Both the position numbers and the translations under genes were made by a program. A DNA stretch of 64,000 nucleotides, taken from positions 17,276 to 81,275 of the forward strand of contig CAVWBP010000003.1 of NCBI GenBank assembly GCA_963753165.1, in the 5' to 3' direction. The notes under the pieces are model-generated. The model saw nothing but the letters and a program-made list of their open reading frames with translations, was not told where the DNA came from and made no database searches. Source of the stretch: JAKLQR01 sp963753165. Lineage in GTDB: Bacteria; Nitrospirota; Thermodesulfovibrionia; Thermodesulfovibrionales; SM23-35. Below, piece by piece: positions 37,362-46,745 of the stretch (the first letter of the stretch is position 1; every line of letters starts with the position of its first letter).

Positions 37362-38706
37362 CCTTACCCCAAGAAAGATAGTCGAAGAGCTTGATAAATA
37401 CATTATCGGGCAACGCAAAGCCAAAAAAGCTGTTGCTATTGCGATGAGGAACAGATGGAGGCGGCAAAGGCTGTCGCCTGATATGAAAGACGAAGTGCTT
37501 CCGAAAAATATAATCATGATCGGTCCTACCGGCGTCGGAAAAACTGAAATTGCGCGGAGGCTTTCCCGCCTCGCGAATGCTCCATTTGTAAAGGTAGAGG
37601 CGTCGAAGTTTACCGAAGTAGGATATGTGGGCCGCGACGTGGAATCGATGATCCGCGATCTGACGGAGATATCCGCAGGTATGGTCAAAACAGAGCATGT
37701 CGAAAAGGTACAGGAGAAGGCAAAGAGCCTTGCGGAAGACCGCCTGCTGGACCTGCTCCTTCCCCCGCTGAGATCGACACGGGGAACGGGTGCGGGAACG
37801 GGAACGGAAGAAGAGGAACGCGAAAAACATAAGGATACAAGGGAACGGCTCAGGGATCAATTGAGAGAAGGGAAACTTGACAACCGGTATGTGGATATCG
37901 AAGTAAGGGAGAAGATGGTCCCCTTTGGTGTTGTCTCGAATGTGGGGCTTGAAGACCTCGAAATAAATCTGAAAGAAATGCTGGGGAATTTTCTGCCCGA
38001 AAAGTCAAAGCGCAGGAAAGTGAAGGTTCCCGAGGCGCTTGTCATTCTGACTGAGGAAGAGGCTTCAAAGCTGATCGATATGGAGAAAGTCACGAGGGAA
38101 TTGATTGAACGCGTCGAACAGTCCGGGATTGTGTTTATCGACGAAATAGACAAAATAGCCAGCAGGGGACATGCGCACGGCCCTGATGTCTCGCGGGAAG
38201 GCGTGCAGAGAGATCTTCTCCCTATTGTTGAGGGGACGACTGTCACCACAAAGCACGGGCCGGTCAAGACCGACCATATCCTCTTTATCGCTGCGGGAGC
38301 GTTTCATATGTCAAAGCCTTCTGACCTTATCCCGGAGCTTCAGGGGAGATTCCCTATCCGTGTCGAACTGGATCCGCTTGGAAAAGATGAGTTCATCAGG
38401 ATACTCACCGAGCCCTATAACGCCCTGATCAAGCAGTATACCGCGCTCCTTTTCACAGAAGAAGTCGTCCTTGAATTTTCCGATGATTCAGTCGATGAGA
38501 TAGCCCATATCGCAGCACATGTGAATGAGAAGACCGAGAATATAGGTGCACGGAGGCTCCATACGGTCCTTGAAAAACTGCTCGAAGATATTTCCTTCGA
38601 AGCGCCGGAGAAGAAGAACGGCAATCTCACGATCGACAAAAATTATGTGAAAGAGAAACTGAGTGAGATCGTGAAAGACGAGGACCTCAGCCGGTATATT
38701 CTCTAA
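37354..38706 (+). CDS. hslU: HslU ATPase subunit of the HslUV protease
   Basis: A 450-residue AAA+ unfoldase. N-terminal LTPRKIVEELDKYIIGQRKAKKAVAIAMRNRWRR is the standard HslU opening. Walker A GPTGVGKT, GYVGRDVESMIRDL, Walker B FIDEIDKIA, sensor and the C-terminal LSRYIL tail that docks in HslV are present. Residues about 130-170 (GTGAGTGTEEEEREKHKD) are part of the variable I domain. Coupled to hslV by overlap. Confidence 0.96.
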   Translation: MDNLTPRKIVEELDKYIIGQRKAKKAVAIAMRNRWRRQRLSPDMKDEVLPKNIIMIGPTGVGKTEIARRLSRLANAPFVKVEASKFTEVGYVGRDVESMIRDLTEISAGMVKTEHVEKVQEKAKSLAEDRLLDLLLPPLRSTRGTGAGTGTEEEEREKHKDTRERLRDQLREGKLDNRYVDIEVREKMVPFGVVSNVGLEDLEINLKEMLGNFLPEKSKRRKVKVPEALVILTEEEASKLIDMEKVTRELIERVEQSGIVFIDEIDKIASRGHAHGPDVSREGVQRDLLPIVEGTTVTTKHGPVKTDHILFIAAGAFHMSKPSDLIPELQGRFPIRVELDPLGKDEFIRILTEPYNALIKQYTALLFTEEVVLEFSDDSVDEIAHIAAHVNEKTENIGARRLHTVLEKLLEDISFEAPEKKNGNLTIDKNYVKEKLSEIVKDEDLSRYIL

Positions 38707-38758
38707 CCACCGCCGGCTTTGCCTGAACGAACAATAGTTGCATCACAAGGAGGCTGAT

Positions 38759-39437
38759 GTGCAGAACATCTCCCGCAATGCAACGAGAACCCTGATACCA
38801 ATCAGCTGTGCTCTTTCTTCTCGCAGCCCTCGTTTCCTGCGCTTCCCGGACCGGACTCTATCCGCAATCAGGCTATGCAGTTGCTTCCTGGTATGGCTCT
38901 GAATTCCATGGAAGGCCGACATCGTCAGGTGAGGCATTCAATATGTATGCGCTCACCTGTGCGCACAGGGAATATCCTTTTGGCACTCAATTGAGAGTGA
39001 CGAATGTCGACAATCAGAAAACAGTAGCCTGTGTGGTGAACGACAGGGGACCTTTTGTCGCAGGGAGAGACATAGATCTTTCCTATGCCGCTGCGAAAGA
39101 AATAGGGCTCATAGGGAAAGGCACCGGGCCTGTCTATATAGAGCATATGGGGAGAGATATCGCATATATCAGAGACGTCAAATATATATCCCGCAGCGGA
39201 CCGTTCACCATTCAGGTCGGTTCTTTCAACGACTACGGGAATGCAGTCCGCCTGAAAAATTCTCTCGAACTCAAGTATGAAAAGGTGTATATCATGAACG
39301 CTGAAATCAAAGGCGATACGTTCTTCCGGGTAAGGATAGGAAAATATACCCTGAGAGGTGAGGCATACACATTCGCAAAGACCCTTGCAGAAGAGGGATA
39401 TGCTGTGCTTATCACGCGCTATGAGGAAAGGATTTAG
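38759..39437 (+). CDS. rlpA: RlpA-family lipoprotein with SPOR domain; frame disrupted
   Basis: The body starts at GTG 38808 in the simple reading, but a much better N-terminus begins at GTG 38759 behind AAGGAGG: VQNISRNATRTLIPIS, then, dropping one base near 38807, VLFLLAALVSCASRTG. That gives a lipoprotein signal with Cys in LVSC and a total of 225 residues. The double-psi barrel RlpA domain (VASWYGSEFHGRPTSSGEAF, NDRGPF, DLSYAAAKEIGL) is followed by a C-terminal SPOR domain (FTIQVGSFNDYGNAVRLKN). RlpA binds or cleaves denuded peptidoglycan at the septum. Confidence 0.88.
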
Positions 39438-39496
39438 ACTCACCCGGATTTATGAATGAATGGTTTTCAGGTACAATAATCCATAATGAGGAGCGT

Positions 39497-40342
39497 ATGA
39501 AAATAAGCGGTAAGACAAAGATTACAGGAATTTTCGGATATCCGATTGAACATACGCTGTCGCCTGCAATGCATAATGCGGCATTTCAGGCGCTCGGCCT
39601 GGATTACTGCTACGTCCCCTTTCTAGTACATCCGGATTTTCTCGGCCAGGCCGTTCAGTCAGTGCGGGCGCTCAACCTTGCCGGAGTGAATATAACAGTT
39701 CCTCACAAAGAAAAGATCATCCCCCTGCTTGACCATATGAATGAAGAAGCATTGTTTATCGGCGCGGTGAATACGGTAGTCAACAACGAAGGAAGACTGA
39801 CGGGATACAACACTGACGGGAGGGGATTCATGGAATCGCTTGCAGAGAACGGAATTTCGTCAGCAGGAAAGGACATCCTTATCATAGGCGCAGGCGGAAG
39901 TGCGAGGGCGGTCGGCTATTACCTGTGTCAGAAAGCGAACAGTCTTTCTATTCAGGGCAGAACAAAAGAAAAAGCAGAGCGGCTTGTTCAGGATTTGACC
40001 AGGATAAAAAGCAATAGTTATCACATAGAAGATTTGTCAGACCTGAGCAGGTTCCAGATAATCGTCAACGCGACCCCGCTCGGATTGAGAGAGGAAGACC
40101 CTTTGCCGGTAAATACAGGGTCCCTCAGAGAAGGACAGATTGTATATGACCTTATTTATAAGGAGACGATGCTCCAGAAGGAAGCGTCGAAACTAAAGTG
40201 TATCGTCCTCAACGGCCTCGGAATGCTCTTATGGCAGGGAGCTCTTGCATTTGAACTCTGGACAGGCAGAAAGCCTGACAGAGAAATCATGCGCAGTGCG
40301 TTGAATGAAGCTTCAAGTGAACCGCAAGGAATTTTGACCTGA
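39497..40342 (+). CDS. aroE: Shikimate dehydrogenase (NADP+)
   Basis: A 281-residue enzyme reducing 3-dehydroshikimate in aromatic amino acid synthesis. Start at 39497 (MKISGKTKITGIFGYPIEHTLSP) follows GAGGAG; the track 45 bases earlier has no site. SPAMHN, NVTVPHK-type NITVPHKEK (catalytic Lys), NTDG and GAGGSARAVGYYL (cofactor loop) are present, as is the C-terminal QG motif (LLWQGALAFELWTG). Confidence 0.95.
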   Translation: MKISGKTKITGIFGYPIEHTLSPAMHNAAFQALGLDYCYVPFLVHPDFLGQAVQSVRALNLAGVNITVPHKEKIIPLLDHMNEEALFIGAVNTVVNNEGRLTGYNTDGRGFMESLAENGISSAGKDILIIGAGGSARAVGYYLCQKANSLSIQGRTKEKAERLVQDLTRIKSNSYHIEDLSDLSRFQIIVNATPLGLREEDPLPVNTGSLREGQIVYDLIYKETMLQKEASKLKCIVLNGLGMLLWQGALAFELWTGRKPDREIMRSALNEASSEPQGILT

Positions 40343-40343
40343 G

Positions 40344-40370
40344 GTCAGGGAATTTTGTCCTGACATACTT
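40344..40370 (+). terminator. Weak hairpin after aroE
   Basis: GTCAGG at 40344-40349 pairs with CCTGAC at 40359-40364; TACTTTT follows shortly after. It could end the aroE transcript. The rest of the 303-base gap to 40646 has no gene and carries the sigma-54-like site. Confidence 0.3.
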
Positions 40371-40413
40371 TTCCCCATCAAGAAATAACTAACGAAAACA
40401 ATAAGTTGCAATA

Positions 40414-40430
40414 TGGCATTACGTTTGCTT
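40414..40430 (+). promoter_or_regulatory. Sigma-54-like promoter of the NiFe hydrogenase genes
   Basis: TGGCATTACGTTTGCTT has GG (40415-40416) and GC (40427-40428) exactly 12 bases apart, with TGGCA and TTGC matching the -24/-12 consensus except one position. It lies about 215 bases before the small-subunit ATG, with room for a leader. Sigma-54 control is known for several uptake hydrogenases. Confidence 0.55.
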
Positions 40431-40645
40431 ATCAATATAGTAATGTTTAGCTATAAGTGGCTTAAATTAAAGCAATTGCTTGATAGCGGGATATTTTTAT
40501 GATACGATTGTTCCGTGTGTTTATTCACAAACCGGGAAATATATGGGAAGATGTAACGAGGCAAGTCGGGGAGGTGAGGAAAAACTCATAGTCATTGGTA
40601 AATGGGTTTTTGCATTGTGAACAATAACCTTCAAGGAGGTGAATT

Positions 40646-41644
40646 ATGAAAGAAGAATTTATCCTCAGCAAAGAACTCGAAACAGAATTGGAATTGAAAG
40701 GAGTAAGCCGCCGCGATTTTCTGAAATATTGTACTGCGACTGCGGCGTTGTTCGGTCTCTCCGAATTCGAATTCACGGCTGGAATAGCGCGAGCCATGGA
40801 GACCGCATCAAAAAAACCTCCTGTTATATGGCTGGAAGGACAGGATTGCGCCGGCTGTACAATAGCCTTTACCCAGATACTCAATCCGCCTGCTTCCTCA
40901 ATAATCCTGGATACTATATCCCTGAGATATCATGAAAGCGTTATGGCGGCTGCCGGGCATCTCGCAGAAAAGGCATATGAAGAAACACTAAAAAAAGGCG
41001 GCTATGTGCTGATTGTTGAAGGTTCGGTGCCGAGCGCCGACGACCGTTACTGCATGATCGGAGGGCGTCCCTTCAGAAAGATACTTGAAGAGGCCGCTGC
41101 AAAAGCCGGCGCGATAATCGCGGTCGGATCATGCGCGACATACGGCGGAATTCCGGCTGCCACACCTACCAAAGGCATTGGTCTGGATAAAGCGCTGCCC
41201 AAAAAGAAGGTGATCAATCTCCCGACCTGTCCCGTACATCCGGACAGGCTCGCGGGTACAATCCTCTATTATCTTGCAACGGGCAAGGTCCCTGAGCTTG
41301 ATAAATTCGGGCGTCCGCTTATGTATTACCGTGAACTTATCCACGATAACTGCAGAAGGAGAGGACACTTTAGCGCAGGTGAATTCCTGACTGACTGGAA
41401 TGACCCGAAGCAGAAAGAATGGTGCATGATCCAGAAGGGATGCAAGGGGCCGTTAACGCACGCAGACTGTCCTATCAGGAGATGGAACGACGGCATCAAC
41501 TTCTGCATCGATTGCGGGAGTGTATGCAACGGGTGCGCCGAACCCGGTTTCTATGCGCAGATGACTCCTCTCTATACCGCAGAGGCGGAAACGCTCAGGA
41601 AGATATACGCACAGAACGAAAAACCGGACAAAGAGAATAGTTAA
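40646..41644 (+). CDS. NiFe hydrogenase small subunit, Tat-exported (group 1 type)
   Basis: A 332-residue precursor. The Tat signal SRRDFLKYCTATAALFGL starts at residue 21, so the enzyme is periplasmic. The proximal cluster ligands are in DCAGC, GSCATYGG and PTCPVHPD. The distal and medial clusters are in IHDNCRRRG, QKGCKGP, HADCPIRRWNDG and FCIDCGSVCNGCAEPGF. The last motif has one more Cys than the usual form with AG or SG at that place. The extra Cys pair of oxygen-tolerant enzymes (CTCC) is absent. AAGGAGGTG precedes the ATG. It oxidises H2 for energy; no cytochrome b subunit or C-terminal anchor is seen. Confidence 0.95.
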   Translation: MKEEFILSKELETELELKGVSRRDFLKYCTATAALFGLSEFEFTAGIARAMETASKKPPVIWLEGQDCAGCTIAFTQILNPPASSIILDTISLRYHESVMAAAGHLAEKAYEETLKKGGYVLIVEGSVPSADDRYCMIGGRPFRKILEEAAAKAGAIIAVGSCATYGGIPAATPTKGIGLDKALPKKKVINLPTCPVHPDRLAGTILYYLATGKVPELDKFGRPLMYYRELIHDNCRRRGHFSAGEFLTDWNDPKQKEWCMIQKGCKGPLTHADCPIRRWNDGINFCIDCGSVCNGCAEPGFYAQMTPLYTAEAETLRKIYAQNEKPDKENS

Positions 41645-41660
41645 AAGGAGGTGAGAATAC

Positions 41661-43223
41661 ATGGCAAAGAAAATTACTATAGATCCTGTAACAAGAATTG
41701 AAGGTCACCTGAAGATCGATGTTGAGATCGAGGACGGCAAAGTCAAGGACGCCTGGAGCAGCGGCACTATGGCGCGGGGGTTTGAAGCCCTGCTGACCGG
41801 CAAAGACCCGAGGGACGCTTCCTATGTAACGAGCCGTTTCTGCGGAGTCTGCTTCAGCGTTCACCAGATGGCGTCTGCCCGGGCACTCGATGCCGCGTTT
41901 GGAGCAAAGGTCCCCTGGGGAGGAACCCTTATCAGGAACCTTGTCATGGGTGCAGAGTATATTTACGATCATGTGCTCCATTTCTACCAGCTCAGCGCTC
42001 TTGACTACATCGATATCATGGCGATCGCCGACTATTCAGGAAAAGACAAGGACCTCATTGCAGTGAAAGATAAAATAGTATCGCTCGTAAAATCCAAGGA
42101 TACGTTCCCCCTCACTCCGCGGTATGAGCCGGACGAGTTTTCGGTCAAAGACCCCGAGATTGTCACCACAGCCGTAAAACACTATATTGACGCCCTGAAG
42201 ATGAATGCCAAGGCAAGAAATATGGGCGCCATCTGGGGCGGCAGGACCCCTCATTACCAGAATATCGTCGTAGGCGGCGTCACCTCATATCCGGACATCA
42301 ATCAGGTGGCGCGTTTCCGCACCATGCTTGACGAACAGAAGAAATTCGTAGAGGAAGTCTATATACCGGACGTCCTCGCGTTCGGAACAGGACCTCTCTG
42401 GAAGCTCGCGACCATGGGTGTTGGAGGAGGCCACTATAATTATCTCTCCTATGGCGCGTTCGAGAAAGACTCTTCCGGAAAAGACCTGCTCTTCCCGCCG
42501 GGTGTCATTGTCGGGCTGGATCCTGCAAGTATTAATGTTGAGAAATTTAACCCTGAAAAGATTACTGAATCGGTAAAATATGCATGGTATAAAGAGAAAG
42601 TACCCGTCCACCCTTATAATGGAGAGCAGATATTCAATCTCGACAAGAAAGGAGCATATTCCTTTGTGAAAGCTCCGCGATATGAAGGCAATCCCATGGA
42701 GGTCGGACCGCTTGCAAGGATGATAATATCGAAGAACAAGGATTTAATCGGGCTGGTGGAGAAAGGGGCAAAGCCCGGCGCTGTTGCCCGTCACGCAGCC
42801 CGTGCCATCGAGACCAAGCTCGTGGTTGATGCCTGCTATAACTGGCTGGATCAATTACAGGCTGAGATGACGAAACCCGGCTTTAAGATTCACGATACCG
42901 AACACTGGAATCCGCCTTACAGCGGCATGGGAGTTGGTTTCTTTGAACCCCCGCGGGGAGCGCTCGGCCACTGGATCAAGATAAAAGACCAGAAGATTGA
43001 GAATTATCAGGCCGTTGTCCCCTCGACCTGGAATGCTTCACCGAGATGCGAGAACGGTGTCCGTGGCCAGTACGAGGAATCTCTTATCGGTGTGCCGGTG
43101 CCGGACCCCGAGAATCCGATCAATGTGGTAAGGGTTATCCGTTCATTTGACCCGTGCCTTGCCTGTGCAGTGCATATTATCGACCCGCAGACAAACGAGG
43201 TCAGAAAGTTTATTGTTGAATGA
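41661..43223 (+). CDS. NiFe hydrogenase large subunit
   Basis: A 520-residue catalytic subunit. The Ni ligands are in RFCGVCFSVHQ (N-terminal RxCGxC) and DPCLACAVH (C-terminal DPCxxC). The 15-residue tail IIDPQTNEVRKFIVE after the final His is the part removed by the maturation protease once nickel is inserted. RIEGHLKIDVE near the start is standard. AAAGGAGGTG lies upstream, 16 bases after the small subunit. It overlaps the protease gene by 4 bases. The product is carried out with the Tat signal of the small subunit. Confidence 0.96.
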   Translation: MAKKITIDPVTRIEGHLKIDVEIEDGKVKDAWSSGTMARGFEALLTGKDPRDASYVTSRFCGVCFSVHQMASARALDAAFGAKVPWGGTLIRNLVMGAEYIYDHVLHFYQLSALDYIDIMAIADYSGKDKDLIAVKDKIVSLVKSKDTFPLTPRYEPDEFSVKDPEIVTTAVKHYIDALKMNAKARNMGAIWGGRTPHYQNIVVGGVTSYPDINQVARFRTMLDEQKKFVEEVYIPDVLAFGTGPLWKLATMGVGGGHYNYLSYGAFEKDSSGKDLLFPPGVIVGLDPASINVEKFNPEKITESVKYAWYKEKVPVHPYNGEQIFNLDKKGAYSFVKAPRYEGNPMEVGPLARMIISKNKDLIGLVEKGAKPGAVARHAARAIETKLVVDACYNWLDQLQAEMTKPGFKIHDTEHWNPPYSGMGVGFFEPPRGALGHWIKIKDQKIENYQAVVPSTWNASPRCENGVRGQYEESLIGVPVPDPENPINVVRVIRSFDPCLACAVHIIDPQTNEVRKFIVE

Positions 43224-43735
43224 CGGAAGAGCCAGGGACTTTCGATCAGCATAACTCAGGGGGAGACGACGTCTCCCCCGAAAAAATTGTTATCCTCTGC
43301 GTGGGCAACGTGCTCTTATCAGATGAAGGAGTGGGCGTGCACGTAGCCAATGAGCTTCTGAAAATCGATTTCCCTCCGAATGTGTCCGTATTCGAGGGGG
43401 GTACTGACGGCTTCCGCCTCATAGACATCATCACCGGCGCTGACCGCCTCATCGTTGTGGACGCGGTGAAAGGGGGCGGAGACCCTGGGTCTCTCTACCG
43501 CTTTGATATCGATGATGTAACACATTCACCATCAGGCTTCAAGACTTCCGTGCATCAGATCGGTATCCTGGAGGTTATAAATTTATCCGAACTGATAGGG
43601 AAAAAACCCCGGACAACGATCATCGGCGTGGAACCGAAGTCCCTCGATATGGGCATGGAGCTGACACCGGAAATCCAGGCCAAGATGCCGCGGATTCTCG
43701 AACTGGTGCAGGAAGAAATCGACCGAACAGTCTGA
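43220..43735 (+). CDS. Hydrogenase maturation protease (HyaD/HynC/HycI family)
   Basis: A 171-residue endopeptidase that removes the C-terminal tail of the large subunit. The family motif CVGNVLLSDEGVGVHVA with metal-binding Asp/Glu, then IVVDAVKGGGDPGSLYRF (second Asp) and TSVHQIGILEV (His) complete the nickel-binding set. Start ATG overlaps the large-subunit stop. The first 20 residues (TEEPGTFDQHNSGGDDVSPE) are a non-typical acidic extension. Confidence 0.93.
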   Translation: MTEEPGTFDQHNSGGDDVSPEKIVILCVGNVLLSDEGVGVHVANELLKIDFPPNVSVFEGGTDGFRLIDIITGADRLIVVDAVKGGGDPGSLYRFDIDDVTHSPSGFKTSVHQIGILEVINLSELIGKKPRTTIIGVEPKSLDMGMELTPEIQAKMPRILELVQEEIDRTV

Positions 43736-43818
43736 TTTTGAATCCTGCCACGCAACTTCCGGCTGCTCGCAATGATGTATTTATCAAACCGTTGAGATTG
43801 TTATCGCTCGATTTGGGA

Positions 43819-43824
43819 TATAAT
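43819..43824 (+). promoter_or_regulatory. Possible -10 box before the penicillin-binding protein gene
   Basis: TATAAT lies about 50 bases before the ATG at 43874. TTGAGA upstream is 21 bases away, longer than the normal spacer, so only the -10 is convincing. Confidence 0.35.
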
Positions 43825-43873
43825 ACTGTTTATGATGCTGTCTGAATACCCCAGGAACTTTTTTCCATAATCC

Positions 43874-45671
43874 ATGTCCAAGAAACTGCTTTCAGGTCTT
43901 ATCATCTTCTCGACGCTGGCCGGGATCATCGGAGGTTTCATAAACTGGACCGTTTCCGACCTGCCGAACATAAAACTCCTGGAGGAATATGCTCCGATGG
44001 AATCGTCCCGTGTGTACTCGAGCGACGGAAAAGTTCTGGCAGAACTGTACGTAGAAAGAAGGACGTTCATCCCGTCATACAATATTCCTGATTTTGTCAA
44101 AAAAGCGTTTCATCTCGGTAGAGGACGAGAGGTTCTATTCTCATCCCGGAGTTGATTTTATCGGCATCATGAGGGCGCTCTGGACGGATATCAGGGCAGG
44201 AGGGATTGTTGAGGGAGGGAGCACCATCACACAGCAACTCGCACGTCTGCTCTTCCTGCAACCGGATAAGAGCATCAAACGAAAGATCAAGGAAGCAGCC
44301 CTGTCGATAAAGATAGAACAGCGGTACACAAAGGATGAGATATTGGGGATGTACCTGAATCAGGCTTATTTCGGTACCAGGGCATACGGGATTGAGGCTG
44401 CATCACAGACATATTTTGGAAAATCAACCAGGGATATCAACCTTGCAGAAGCCGCTCTCCTCGCGTCAATGCCGAAGGCCCCATCGGTCTATTCTCCTTT
44501 CAGAAACCCGGACAAAGCAAGGGACAGAAGGACAACGGTTTTGAAACAGATGATGGACCAGAAAATCATTACCGAAGAGCAGTTTCGTCAGGCGAAACTG
44601 GAACCTTTGCCGGAGACCCCGCATTTCAGAAAATACGACGCCCCTTATTTTATCGAAACGCTCAGACAGGCCCTTGAAATAAAATACGGCAACGGTCTCT
44701 ATACAGAAGGCTACAAGATTTATTCAACGGTTAATTCCGTTATGCAGCAGGCGGCTGAAGAAGCGGTGAGAAAAGGCGCAGCCATTGTAGAAAAGAAGAC
44801 AAAGCCCGGAATTGAGGGGGCGCTGCTCGCTGTTGATTTAAGGACAGGCCAGATAAAAGCGATGGTAGGGGGCGTCGATTTCTGGAAGAACCAGTTCAAC
44901 AGGGCGACACAGGCGTTGAGACAACCGGGTTCCGCATTTAAACCGTTTGTCTATATCACCGCTCTGGAAAACGGGATGACTTCTGAACAGATGATCAGTG
45001 ATACCCCCATTTCATTCCCCGGAGCAAGGTCAGGACAGACGTGGAGACCAAAAAATTATGACGGACAGTATCATGGGAGCGTTACCCTGAAGACAGCGAT
45101 GGCAAAATCCCTGAACGTCGCAGCGATCCGGCTTGCTGCAAACACAGGGGTGGAAAATATAATCGCGATGGCGCAAAAACTCGGGATTCAAAGTACGCTC
45201 CAGCCTTATCTGCCGCTCGCAATCGGCGCTTCGGATGTTACCCTTATGGATATGGTTACGGCATATGCTGCATTTGCGACAGGGATGAGAACAAAACCCC
45301 AGTTTTATGAGAAAGTGTTGAACAGGGACGGTATCGTGATACAGGAAGCAGCCATAGAGCAGGAAAAAGTTCTCTCTGATGAGGCGGTTCATGAGATGAA
45401 GATACTGCTCAAGGCAGTTGTTGAGGAGGGAACAGCAAAAAAGGCAAAAGAATTAAAGAGAGATCTCTATGGAAAGACCGGGACAACAAATGATTACACC
45501 GATGCATGGTTTGTCGGGTTTGACGACAGGCTTGTCGTGGGAGTATGGGTTGGAAGAGACAACCATACCCCGATCGGCGCAAGACAGACAGGATCGAGCG
45601 CCGCGCTTCCTATATGGATCGAATTTATGAAAAGAGTGCCTCAACAAATTCTCGCGGATCAAAATCCCTGA
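43874..45671 (+). CDS. Class A penicillin-binding protein (PBP1A type); frame disrupted
   Basis: The corrected product has 598 residues: one extra T in the run near 44107-44109 separates NIPDFVKKAF from ISVEDERFYSHPGVDF. An N-terminal membrane anchor (LLSGLIIFSTLAGIIGGFINW) is followed by the GT51 glycosyltransferase (EDERFYSHPGVD, GGSTITQQLARLL, MYLNQAYFG). The transpeptidase follows, with GSAFKP (Ser/Lys), SLN and KTGTTNDYTDAWF. It polymerises and cross-links peptidoglycan. It is shorter than E. coli PBP1A and has no OB insertion visible. Its end overlaps the convergent ftsY by 47 bases. Confidence 0.92.
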
Positions 45672-46566
45672 GGTCGTCGATACCCTCGCCGACTCCAATC
45701 AGCCGAACGGGGATCCCAAGACCTCTCCTGATCGCGACGACGATTCCTCCCTTGGCAGTGCCGTCGAGTTTTGTAAGCGCGATTCCGGTTACTCCCACTG
45801 ATTCATTAAACAACTTGGCCTGACTGAGTGCATTCTGACCTGTTGTTGCATCGACCACCAGGAGCACCTCCTGGGGTGCGCCTGGCATCGCCTTCTCTAT
45901 AGATCTTTTTACCTTTTTCAGTTCTTCCATAAGGTTGCTTTTTGTATGCAGACGCCCTGCGGTATCGATAATCACCACATCGATGCCCCTGCTCTGTGCT
46001 GCCTTGACTGCGTCGAACGCTACAGCCGCGGGGTCAGAGTCTTTCTGATGCTGAACGAACTGGGTATCGGCCCTTTTCGCCCAGATTTCGAGCTGTTCTA
46101 TTCCGGCTGCACGGAATGTGTCACCGGCCGCAAGAAGCACGGACTTCCCCTGAGACCTGAACCTGCTCGCAAGTTTCCCTATAGTTGTTGTCTTGCCCAC
46201 CCCGTTCACACCGATTGCGAGAATGACGAAAGGTGTGGCGCCATGCACAAGAATGGGCTGCGATTCTCCAAGGATATCGGTCATCTCATTCTTCAGGAGT
46301 GCTTTCACTGAGTCAACATCGGTCACATCTCCTATTCTGGCCTTTTCCCGGAGTCTTATCATGATGCCGGACGCAGCGGTTGTGCCGATATCAGACATGA
46401 TGAGAGTCTCTTCGAACTCTTCCAGCGCCTCTTCATCGATCTTGCGGCCGGTAAATATGGTCTCGACTTTGTCGGCAAAACCCTGTCGTGTTTTTGTAAG
46501 GCCTTCCTTCAGACGATCGAAGCCGGCTTTCGATAAACTCTCTTTCACACGATCAAAGAAACCCAT
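45625..46566 (-). CDS. ftsY: Signal recognition particle receptor FtsY
   Basis: A 313-residue SRP GTPase. The short N-terminal region (MGFFDRVKESLSKAGFDRLK) replaces the long acidic A domain of E. coli. G1 GVNGVGKTTTIGKLA, DTFRAAGIEQLEIWAKR, DTAGRLHTKSNLMEEL, TKLDGTAKGG and the closing GVGEGIDDLRDFDPREFVEALF are all canonical. AGGAGG precedes the ATG. Confidence 0.97.
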   Translation of the reverse strand: MGFFDRVKESLSKAGFDRLKEGLTKTRQGFADKVETIFTGRKIDEEALEEFEETLIMSDIGTTAASGIMIRLREKARIGDVTDVDSVKALLKNEMTDILGESQPILVHGATPFVILAIGVNGVGKTTTIGKLASRFRSQGKSVLLAAGDTFRAAGIEQLEIWAKRADTQFVQHQKDSDPAAVAFDAVKAAQSRGIDVVIIDTAGRLHTKSNLMEELKKVKRSIEKAMPGAPQEVLLVVDATTGQNALSQAKLFNESVGVTGIALTKLDGTAKGGIVVAIRRGLGIPVRLIGVGEGIDDLRDFDPREFVEALFS

Positions 46567-46671
46567 TCATCCTCCTGAATATAAGAATTTTTCATTTTAT
46601 CCTGTTTGGAAAAGATTAATCAATCAGCACGCTGCAGAGAGCAGGAACTGAATAGCATCGGCAGCGAACGG

Positions 46672-46702
46672 TTGCTTTTTTATCGAATTGAATAGGTATA
46701 AT
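46672..46702 (+). promoter_or_regulatory. Sigma-70-type promoter of asd
   Basis: TTGCTT (46672-46677) and TATAAT (46697-46702) are separated by 19 bases, about 45 bases before the asd start. Confidence 0.5.
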
Positions 46703-46745
46703 AGAAAGATTTTACAAGAGATTTGTCAGACCGGAGGAACTGTCT

